Notes under the pieces: model-generated
What the model saw: the letters and a program-made list of their open reading frames with translations, nothing else
What the model was told of the DNA's origin: nothing
Databases searched by the model: none
In this document: positions 14,483 through 24,200 of the stretch, in pieces
How the letters are laid out: the number at the start of each line of letters is the position of its first letter
Numbering within the stretch: the first letter of the stretch is position 1
Source of the DNA: Phallusia fumigata
Taxonomy: Eukaryota > Chordata > Ascidiacea > Phlebobranchia > Ascidiidae
NCBI GenBank assembly: GCA_008931825.1
Contig: QXVZ01015173.1
Coordinates: 17,754-44,153 of the forward strand
DNA length: 26,400 nt
Direction of reading: 5' to 3'
Program-made: the position numbers and the translations under genes

Positions 14483-15189
14483 AAATTAAAACTATCGTTA
14501 TAAATTACAAATTTGCAACCAGTAGCTGACATTGCGGTTTAATAAAACATTACCTCATCTAAAAAAAATTGTAGATGTCTAAAAACTAAACATGCTTTCA
14601 AGTCTTTTTTAAAATCAATCTTATTGAAGCCCTCTGTTACAAATAATAGATTTGTTACGTCATAATACTTTCGCGTGACTCTGGTAGTCTCGTTTCAAAT
14701 TTAAAAATTTAAAACCACTTCCAAATGGTTTTGCGATACATATGGGTTTCAATAAAAGTTTCAAACCAAACACAGCGTTGCAAAGTTTACAATGTTCAAA
14801 GTCTGATTTCTACATGCGCTAAGAAAAACTTTAAGNAAATTAAAACTATCGTTATAAATTACAAATTTGCAACCAGTAGCTGACATTGCGGTTTAATAAA
14901 ACATTACCTCATCTAAAAAAAATTGTAGATGTCTAAAAACTAAACATGCTTTCAAGTCTTTTTTAAAATCAATCTTATTGAAGCCCTCTGTTACAAATAA
15001 TAGATTTGTTACGTCATAATACTTTCGCGTGACTCTGGTAGTCTCGTTTCAAATTTAAAAATTTAAAACCACTTCCAAATGGTTTTGCGATACATATGGG
15101 TTTCAATAAAAGTTTCAAACCAAACACAGCGTTGCAAAGTTTACAATGTTCAAAGTCTGATTTCTACATGCGCTAAGAAAAACTTTAAG
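14483..15189. repeat. Perfect 353-bp direct duplication around a single N (assembly join)
   Basis: Positions 14483-14835 and 14837-15189 read the same base for base, separated only by the 'n' at 14836. The sequence then continues uniquely ('cggcgatgcac'). The simplest reading is two contigs whose overlapping ends were placed side by side and joined by a gap character rather than merged. It lies just upstream of the PLAC8-like start, so promoter spacing there is unreliable. Confidence 0.9.
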
Positions 15190-18100
15190 CGGCGATGCAC
15201 ACTCAAAGCGATAAATACGATTTGCAAAAAATGCGATGAAAGGCGCTTAGCTATGGTTGTGCCAGTTTATGCACACACATAACGGTAATTGCGGTAAACA
15301 AGTGCGCCAAGCGAAAAATTTAGTTTGTGGCTGGATACCGTTTATTTTTTCATAGCTACCTGGAAAGTTTTGCTTGAAACAGAAATTTTTAAACAAACGC
15401 CAAATTATCGTTTGCTTAAGCACCAGGATAGTTTATGAATGCTGTGCTGTATACGATTGAAATCAAGTTTACTTTTGATGTCGCTTGGTGATAGAACAGA
15501 CATTATTTATTTGACACAACAAAAACAATTTTATGTAATAATTGTGATGAAAAAGGCAACTTATGTTACACATGAAAAGGTTGCTTAGTGTTGAGAGACA
15601 TTTTAAATGCAGTTTTGTGGAACAATCTTGCTTCAGTTATTGCGTATTAGCGTGTATTGAACGTTTCATGCTGTATGGGCCTCCAGTAAGATAAAATGAA
15701 GAACTTGGGCCTTCGTAATAAAAGTTTGCTGACCACGGTCTGTCAAATTAAAACTTACGAAAAGCTCACGACAAGCTTTGCAACAGTCAACAGCATAATG
15801 GCAACGAGCATCCGCTCGCTACGCGAAGTTTTTTTTGTGCTTGTAGGTCAGTGGTTTCCAAACACGCGTCTCAAAACCCAAACGTGAGGCGCGAGGATAC
15901 TTCTGAGAGTCGCGGAATGGTGCATAACAAGTAACAACGTATACAATAGAGGACTTTATGGTACAGCCACACACAATCCAACCATTCTCAAAGCGCTTTT
16001 TAGAGCCCTGTTGATTCTTTTTTATCACAGCGTGTAGAGATTATCTATAAAACCTTACTTGCATTTGCTTTGTAGTCTTCTAAAGATAGTAAATTTGTGC
16101 TGTCACAGGCGATTTAGGTCACAATTAGATTATTGTTCTAGAAGGCGATGATGTGCCCCCCTTGCCCCTACGTGCGGGCGCCCATACATTTAGGTTGGGA
16201 CGTCTTTGGCCTGCAGTCATGGACTTGACCTTCGAAAACATTTTATGGCGATAAATTAGATGCTTTTAACATCTAGTAAACATTATAATTTTTTCTAAAA
16301 CGATAGTCTTACCACTGAGGGTGCGAATGTAAGGTGTTTATTTAGCCTTTACTGGCCATGCGCACATGGACTGTGAGGTCGAATGTTCATAGTTAGCTTT
16401 AGACCGTTTCACAGTTATAGTTCGGCGTTAAATGTGGTTTGACCCTGGACCACATAACGTGCTTTCGTTTGCGGAAAAGAATTAACAATTAAGTAACGCG
16501 ATTTGATCTACATAGTTATATTCACACACAAATTTTGGACTATTACAGATTAAATCTAACAATTTATTGGATTCCTTTCCAAAAGCAATTTACTTGACAT
16601 AGACATGGCAACAGACAATGATGATTGCGTTTCATAAAAACTGCTACAAAATAAAACTGAATGTTATTCCTAGCAGATTGTGTTTTTACATAACCGAATG
16701 CATAAACCAAAAGAATTAAGTGTACGAAATATTCCACATCCATGCTCAACGACCTCTATGCCTTAAGGCAAAAGAACACTTGGCTTAATTGAAGTGCCGG
16801 CATTCTGTCATTCGGCCTTGCCAATATAATTATTATTTCTTGTTCTGTGCGTAAAGCCATAATCGGAGGTACGCTGTGATAAAGCATGTCAGAAAATTTA
16901 ATGGGTGGTTTGACCGTAGCATTTGATCAGTTGGTGCCAGTCTGTGTAAGTTACTTTAAGAGTAAATTTACTTCCTGTGCTATTGCGCGCTTGCACGTAA
17001 GTTAACAAGTGAGTTTATCTCAACGTACCGGCAGAAAGGTACAAATACTATCTTGCCAAACGATTAACGTGCGAATAAAACCTTTAAGTTTATGTTGACG
17101 GCGGGGATGTTAGTATTATTGCCAGTACTAACTTCATCGTCGACTTCACAAACATGAGGGTAATATCAACTAGGCATTAGTTTCAGAAAGAAAGCCATTT
17201 GATACAGTTGATGTATGTGAATGCAAAAGGAATCGGTCTAAAAGCAATGGGACCCTTTACTGTACATTTAATTTATTTATTTATGCCATGAAAAGCTTTT
17301 GAGGATGCGACTTTTAAGTCACATCGTTTCGAGGTTTGTCGCGGCAAAATATTTTAAAGTCCCTGTTGCAAGTACCTAATTGTCACGACGACTCATTGGT
17401 GAAAGAAACATCAACTGGACATACTAAATAAGAATTTAACAGTGAAGTAATTTAGGTATGAAATGTTGTGCGCCGTTGTTTATCGTTAGTTTTGAGAAAA
17501 AACTCAAGTTTTTTTGGTACAATGAAGTTTAATGTAATAGTTCTAGCGAAAAAGGTAACGCAAGTTTTCTACAACCAAATCATTTTGTTGTTGTTCGTTT
17601 TTATTTTTCAGTGAAAGTATTATCTTTCTGAGAGAGAGGCGGACATTTCCAGTCGCCAATTGTATTTATAAAGTGCAAAAGTCCTGCGACCATTTTTGCG
17701 ACTATTTTCTGTGTTTTTTATCTTTTTGTTGTGTACCTGTTGCCTAAATTGCAAAAAGTATCAGTTTGCATTATTTGCGTTGCATTTTACAATAAAATCC
17801 AACCCGAATATCAAATCAGGATTATACAATCCCTGGCAAAACAAGTGACTGAGAGTCCGTGCAAATCAGCGTTTTACAGATTGTAACAACAAACCTGCTA
17901 ACCGCAATAACATTATGTTGGCCTGGGATGTCATCAACATTGCATGCGAGGTCAAGCTAAAACCAAGCTATTCAATTAAACTTACGCAATATGTTTCACA
18001 CACAAAAATGTCTAAGGTCTTTCCCATTAGATAAAAGCTTGCAATAGAACTATTTTGTTAGTTTTTGCTTATACCTGCCGGTAAAATAACTACTTTTGTA

Positions 18101-18300
18101 ATGCTAATGATTTTACATTTTCCGGCTAGCATATTTCCAAAATGTAATCTGTTTCGCAAACAGGGATTTTTAAGCCAATCAAATAGCCGAAATTTCGCGG
18201 CTTTCTGTGACGTAACATCGGCTATTGTTAAGCCATTATTTTGTGTTCTGTAGTCTCAGCGTTTATAGTTGTTATTTCTGGCAAATTAGCATTTTATTTT
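15190..18300. other. Gene-poor region, nothing firmly recognised
   Basis: About 3.1 kb with only short open stretches, none over 70 codons with family resemblance. A hAT-like terminal sequence 'cagtggtttccaaac' lies at 15849 without a found partner. A 'cgcccgcacgtaggggcaag' type GC-rich transposon-end-like sequence (minus strand) lies near 16150-16185. No RNA gene is seen. Confidence 0.5.
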
Positions 18301-19540
18301 TATTCCAACCAACCATGTTACTGGTTATGAGTCTTTACATTCAACCGTTCAGTTCTTTAACTGGCAGAAAAAGGGTGGTCGGAATTTAAAATACACTTTA
18401 TTTGCAGTCACCGCTCAGTAGCAAGGATGACAGTATGGTACGGTTGAGTTTATTTCGCTTGGTGAAAGAAAACATAGCGACAAAATTGCACTAAATCAAT
18501 CACCAGGCCGGAAATAGCTGCACAACTTTAGAATGTTATGAGGCGCAAAAAAGGGAGGGCACAATTGGTGGGTCAAGGTTGAACGCGCTGCAGCTTCACC
18601 GTCATTACAAGGCGTTACGTGGCGGGGGCTCACATCGCGGAGGGTAAGTTTGGCGCAGTATGAGAAAACACGAGTGGGGGTGACGTTGGTGGGACCAGCC
18701 GAGGGGGGCTTAGAATCTAACCACCCGTGCTAGGGAAAGAGAGTGGGGTTTCAACAGCAAAACAAACCACCGAAAGAAACCCTGCCGGATAGTTTCAAGC
18801 ACCGGAAGGAAGAACACACACAAAAAAGCCAATATGAATATTAGTGCACGCTGGACTAATGCGGAGTTTGGTAAAATATTTATCTATTACGCTTAGCCAG
18901 TATCCAGTAAACAGGTTAGTTAGGGAAATTTAAACGTAGTTTAAAAGGTCGATAAAAAGTAAACTAAACAAAATCAAACTGAAAATAGGAAAAAAAAACG
19001 AAACTGGGAAAACAAACAAAAACACGAGGAAGATAAAGTCACGGCATTAAGTCGATCAATGTCAGCTCCTTAGACAGTTGATTTCCCTGTAAAACATGTA
19101 GACAAACGGCAGCAGTGACTAGTTCCAGGTTAAATACAATAATTTGCAAATCAGACACAAGAAGGGTTGTGCAACTTAAATAGTAGGGTGAAACAAATCG
19201 GTGGTAGCAAAAATAAAGCAAAACACAGCAACTTTCCGGTGAGTAAGACTTACGTGCATTACAACAGGTCAACGCCTACCAATGTGATAGAGAAGCAAAC
19301 TGCGGCACGTATTGAGTTGTGCGTACCTTGTACTTCATTACGAAGGGCGTACCGTACCACCGTACTGTACTGCCATCCTTGTTCAAAACATGTTTGGAGC
19401 AGTTTTGGAATAGTGATAAAAGCGATTTGATTTTAAAGCGTTGTGGAACGCACCTTTTTAAAACAGATAAAATATTTGTTACGATTCCAATCACAAAAGA
19501 TTTATTTTTCTACGCTGGGAAGCGTTATTGTCCGTAACGT
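18300..19540. other. GC-richer noncoding segment, possibly retroelement remains
   Basis: The part at about 18540-18800 is noticeably more GC-rich than its surroundings, with G runs ('gtggcgggggctcac', 'cgaggggggcttag'). It lies downstream, on the minus strand, of an integrase relic at 19555-19790, where a 3' LTR might be expected. No LTR ends, polypurine tract or duplicate were found, so this is only positional inference. Confidence 0.25.
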
Positions 19541-19554
19541 ACCGGAGTAAGTGC

Positions 19555-19790
19555 TCGAAGGTCTCTGATATGATCGGTCGGTTATCCAAGATGCGCTCAA
19601 CTGCTTTAAGAAAAGTACACAAGGACTCATCGGTTAGTGGTACATTGCCGACACTTGCTTACAAATTGGCGATAGGACGAATAACGCTCTCCGAGACACC
19701 ACCTTGGTGGCTTGCAATCGAGAGATTAATATGTCAGCTGGTTCCCTGCTAGCGCAGGTGATTGTGAACAGAAGTTTAAACCCATTTGGC
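19555..19790 (-). pseudogene. Decayed BEL/Pao-like retrotransposon integrase fragment
   Basis: On the minus strand the frame reads, in order, a 'SHQGGVSESVIRPI' motif (near 19700-19670), then 'VPLTDESLCTFLKAVERIL' followed by 'DNRPI' (near 19640-19580). This is the pattern of the integrase C-terminal half of BEL/Pao and related LTR elements: H-x-GG-V-x-E-x-x-IR, then the T-x-x-E-x-ILN-x-RP block. The frame has several stops (one between the two motifs), so it is dead. No reverse transcriptase, gag or intact LTRs were found. The family assignment within LTR elements is by motif memory only. Confidence 0.6.
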
Positions 19791-19905
19791 AATGCCTTTG
19801 GGAAGCTCATTTTACTCTTCGGCTGAAAAATCTTTGAAACGCGTTGATGAACAAGGAGACCTAAAGCGAGTGGGCAACCTCCATATGTACAGCCCTTGTA
19901 AACAT

Positions 19906-20307
19906 CAGAGCTGGATCAATTACATGATTTTAGTCAAATTACAATTATACTGTCCCTAAAAATAGGAATTACAATTACAATTACAATTATTCTGAGAATT
20001 GTAATTAATTGCAAAATACAATTACATGTCACAAAATTTCGATTTCAACACATTGTTTTTACACAACGACACAACAATCAGGTTGATATTTCTAAAATGT
20101 ATAGCCATGCTTCTTAAATGCTGCATAAAATCTGTGGCAAAGGTATCTTGCACAAAAAGTAATGTGAAAAGTAATTAGATAAAGGTGTAAGCAACTTACA
20201 ATTACAATTACACAAACTCAAAAAGTTTGAATTACAATTACAATTACACCAAAAATAGTTACTAATTACATTCAGTTCAAATACTAATTGTAGTTGATCC
20301 AACTCTG
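19906..20307. mobile_element. TIR element with AATTAC internal repeats, likely nonautonomous hAT, 402 bp
   Basis: The left end 'cagagctggatcaattac' and the reverse complement of the right end 'cagagttggatcaactac' match at 16 of 18 positions. The interior is packed with 'aattacaattac' and its complement in both subterminal regions, which can fold into a long imperfect hairpin. hAT elements with CAG..CTG ends and such subterminal hexamers are well known. The 8-bp flanks do not match well, so no target duplication is claimed. ORFs reading through it are chance. Confidence 0.7.
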
Positions 20308-20543
20308 GTACTCGATACATGTAAATACACACCTATACCGCCTATACCAGCATAGAACCGATGTAGTCAACGATACTGCATTCCTTCTTATTTACAGCGC
20401 GGCTGGTGCGCAAACTCAACAGAAAAAGCTTCCGGTTGCACCCACTGTGCAATACGTTTTGTGGCCTTGTCCAACTCTCCGTTTGTTTCGCTGGGTTAAA
20501 GCTTGGCGGGTCGGCAGCCAGTGCAGCGTGACTTTGTCCGTAT

Positions 20544-20777
20544 TAACTAAGCGACAGAATTTTGCAGGGTATTCCACGAGAAGAAACGAGTATGCAGGTT
20601 TTCTTTTATATTTGCCCGAATCCCAAAGCTGTCGTTGAACATGTCCTATTGTATGAACCCCAAATGCGCTTGGTCGAATGGACAGAGGCGCTCGACCCAA
20701 ATACTGACAAAATACACCCAAATAATCCTGGGTTTAACCCCGTAAAAAAAATTGCTGAAGAATTTGGTCAAGTGTAA
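20544..20777 (+). CDS. Unrecognised coding-looking exon (C-terminal), possibly with an upstream exon
   Basis: An open frame follows a plausible acceptor 'attttgcag|ggtatt' (exon from 20568) and ends at TAA 20775-20777. It encodes about 69 aa of balanced composition, including 'MQVFFYICPNPKAVVEHVL' and a 'FNPVKKIAEEFGQV' C terminus. An upstream acceptor 'ttatttacag|cgcggc' at about 20398 opens a second frame ('CANSTEKASGCTHCAIRF') that could join through a GT inside it, but no single donor is decisive. I do not recognise the protein. It might be the end of a gene, a retrogene fragment, or chance. Confidence 0.3.
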
Positions 20778-21085
20778 TCCACCCTCGCGCAAAATTTGGT
20801 AAGCACAGTGGGCTATATTGCAGACGACACTGACTTATGGTAGTCATCAACGCAAAAATTTTACGCCAGACGACAATTCGTGCTTAAGCACCCATATCGA
20901 TAAAATATATAGACATCAAAAAAGCTTTTTGACGACTAGTTTTTAAAATTTATAACCTTGGTGAAATAGTTAAGTTCACTTGGTTACCCACACCTATTTG
21001 CGATTCATGCCAATGCGCAATTTTTCACACACATATGCTAGGTTTGTCACCAAACTATTATATTTACTTATCAAACAAATCAAGG
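20778..21085. other. Intergenic, upstream of the Ig-mucin gene
   Basis: AT-rich sequence with no recognised gene. It probably includes the 5' regulatory DNA of the gene starting at 21210. Confidence 0.45.
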
Positions 21086-21093
21086 TATATAAA
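21086..21093 (+). promoter_or_regulatory. TATA box (TATATAAA) of the Ig-mucin gene
   Basis: A consensus TATA sequence flanked by 'caagg' and 'cgg' lies 117 bp before the ATG. It would place the start of transcription near 21115-21125 and leave a short 5' UTR of about 90 bp. This is inference from motif and spacing. Confidence 0.55.
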
Positions 21094-21209
21094 CGGTTTG
21101 GAATGAAATTTGTCAAGTAGAGTGTATAGTGCCTTCACAAGTAACTGCTCCTTTTGACTTTAGTAAGTAATGGCACTAATTGGTAATTAACCAGAAGTGC
21201 AGTCATACA

Positions 21210-24200
21210 ATGCGTTGGTTTTTCTGCTTGCATCTTGTAGCATTCTTGCTGCTCGCTGAGGACAACCGACAGTTTTCCTATGCCAGGAGAGGTAAAAACG
21301 TACTTTATATTCCTGTGTGTTTAAAACTTGCAATGTGATTTTTCTTCAACCATTTTGGCAGTTTTGAGTTGTATAAATGTTTCAAGACTGTTAATGTTTG
21401 ATGAAAAATCATGTTAATCTCATCAATTCAGGCACATACCATGATCCAAAAATCTAAGCAATGGCTAAGTGTTCATTTAACCTTCGTTGTTTACATTTGA
21501 CAGCGCGTCGACCTCGGAAGCGTTGCAAGAAGGATTGGGAGTGTGCTCCATATGGAAAGTGCAGTGAAAAACAGGTAACGATTTTTTACGATCTGTCATA
21601 TGTGTAGCCTATCAGACTATTGGGCGTGTTTGGTGGGTAAAAACTATTTTAGTGGTCCAACATTTAGTACAAATCGTCGAGTGTTAAAACTACATGTTTC
21701 GTTTTATTGGAACCGTGTGTTTGTTTATAAAAAGTCTTGTGTTTTATGTTGTGACTGTACCCGAATACGTAGTTGGGAATTGCATTAAATATGTGCAATG
21801 TACATTTTTCCTATGAGGTTCAATGTGTTTTACTCATTTTTCTCACTTTTCCTTCGTTCCCCCTTCCTCGTTTTAGCGTGGGTCCACAAGTCTCGGACGA
21901 TGTACTATCACAATACCACAGTAATGGTAAAATTAGAATTGTCTACACAAAGCAAGAAACAGTTATGAGGATGACTTACCACGACAGGCATGCAGAGTAG
22001 CAAGTTTAATGGGTCTTCAGTTCAACAGAGTTCGTCTCTTAGATTTGTAGCTGCATGCAGCACTAGCTCTGACTCACGCGACAAACATGTGTGAATTCTT
22101 TACAAATCATTATTGTTACACGCCCACAATCTTTTACATAGGAAGCATCGAAATTATATCAAAACAGATGCTATAAAGTTCGCGCAGGAGCAAACCTGAC
22201 ATAACAATTTGAACTGATGACAAGAAAAATGTTTTCGTCAGGACTGTCAATGAGGGTGTACGCAACAAACTATGCAAGTGGGGCGGATTTTGCTGGCACG
22301 AAATAATCACAAAATTTATTTTCAAAAATACAACACTTGATATTACTAATTCATTTAGGTTTTTACTAAATTGAAGTTGCTTTAACACCCGTTTCGGTAC
22401 ATGGTATGAGAACTGCATGGTGTAAATAATTGTCCTAGCGCTTTTCGGGAGTTTGATTTTTGGGAAATTGAGTCTTGAACCCCCGCTTGTTTAACCCTTT
22501 ACACAAACTTGACTGCTTTTTTGCTAAGGTGATGGCGACCGTTGCCAAAATTGCGACCGTTACCAAATTTATGTTACTGTTGCTGAATACAAAACACTTT
22601 TTTCAGGAATGCGTTTTTTCGTTTAAATGTGGAAGGTTTCCCGAATTTTCTATGTGCGGATCGAATTTCAAATTTCAAGTAAAGACGAAAAGTCCACAGA
22701 AAGGCGTAGAACATGGTCGAGTTCTTCTTCCGTGTTATTTTCGACGACCAAAAACAAAACTTCATTTTTATTCCAAACGCGTTGAGTGGCATAAAATAAC
22801 CAAACAACAAACAAGAACAAAGGTTTTAAGAAAAGAATGGATAATTGATGAAACATTTGGTTCATACAGGTGAGGTTCTAGTTTTTTCTTCAGCATTAAT
22901 TGAAGGCTTACGCTTGCGTTACATTTACGCATTAAGGGACCGGGTATCCTTATCACCGCAAGATGGAAACGCTTCTTTGCTCATTGAAAAGTTAAAACCT
23001 TCCGATTCTGGTACTTATGTATGCGAAGTTAGGGTTGGATTTCAAAGAAGCAGCGGTCTCGTGGTCCTGAATGTAGGTGAGTGGAATCTTTTTGATCAGT
23101 TGGGTTCTTGTGTATTTTGATATTGAGTAGTTTTATAGGATTTCACATTTTCACTTTCATATGAAACCTATCATTTCAGAAAAACGAATATTGTTTACTT
23201 TTAATAATACGCTTTATCTAAGGTAGAGTTGTAAAAAAGCTTACAAATTTATCACGGTTTATTTTACCTTGTGCCGTTTTTAGAGTAGGCTCGCACATAG
23301 CCTACGGCCCGCGGAGTCATTTAATTCTTTCCACAAAATGTTTTTAAAATGCTTTTACATGCACGAAAGTCGTTTGCGAGTATGCGTTTAACACGTAGCG
23401 TAATAAAACATTTGGTTGATTACTTCTATTTATGAAAAGTGCGGTGTAGCGTAATCTCACTTTTTGTTATTGCTGTAATAATTAACACAACTTTCGGTAT
23501 TATTCAGTGCTATTGTTCTGTTGTGGCCTCGTGGTGTTTTTAGTCGTGCAGGCAGGTCGCGTTTAGAGCAAATATGGACACTACGATAGTTTTTTCGAAT
23601 ATCAAAAAACAATTTATTTTCCATAATATTCTTATTTTTACCTGACATGTAGGACAATTTGAGAGAAAAACTGCACAAACTACAACTCCTGGTGAGGTAA
23701 AACTGGGGACAACCGTTACCGTGGAATATCCCCTAACAAGCGATTCTATCTCAACGGGGACAAGCGTTGTGGTGCCCAGATTAACTAAAACGATGGCATT
23801 TACTTTACAAGATAAATTGCTTTCCGATATTAATGGTTACACCACTTTGCAAACCGATAAGTTTCAGGTATCCACTGCATTAGGCCGATCATACCTTGCG
23901 ATTTCAGTTGCATTATATTTTGTTTCAACTCAACGCAGTACAATTACATCCATTTTAACAAAGAAGCGAGAACACGATTTGTTTGCTTCAAGCGAATGTA
24001 TCACATTCCTAGATCTGAATCTATTAAGCAAATCTATTTACGTGCATGGAGGAAAAATTAAACTACAAGGTTGCAGAGTAGTATACTTTTCAACAGAAAT
24101 GTCTTTCGGCACCCGATGGCTTCTCACCACACGAAAGTATGATGAAACTATACAGTTTGTGACTACCGAGCGGTTGTGCCTATCTGATTCCATTTTCTGT

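Noticed and set aside
14560..15060. Short minus-strand ORFs as a PLAC8 5' exon
   Set aside because: Their donors do not match the needed phase and they lie in the duplicated, gap-flanked segment; the continuous frame from the ATG at 14391 is simpler.
20416..20721. 101-codon minus-strand ORF
   Set aside because: It has no recognisable domain, and the + strand has acceptor sites and a better-looking frame; strand assignment is nevertheless uncertain.
21876..21937. Extra exon between the second and third exons of the Ig-mucin gene
   Set aside because: A good acceptor and a 'ca|gtaatg' donor exist, but using them breaks the frame into the six-Cys/Ig exon, whereas skipping joins 21574 to 22607 perfectly in phase 0.
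22891..22936. Stronger-looking acceptor 'cttcag' for the second Ig exon
   Set aside because: It puts the downstream Ig frame off by one; the acceptor at 22935-22936 restores the V-set sequence 'SYRDRVSLSP'.
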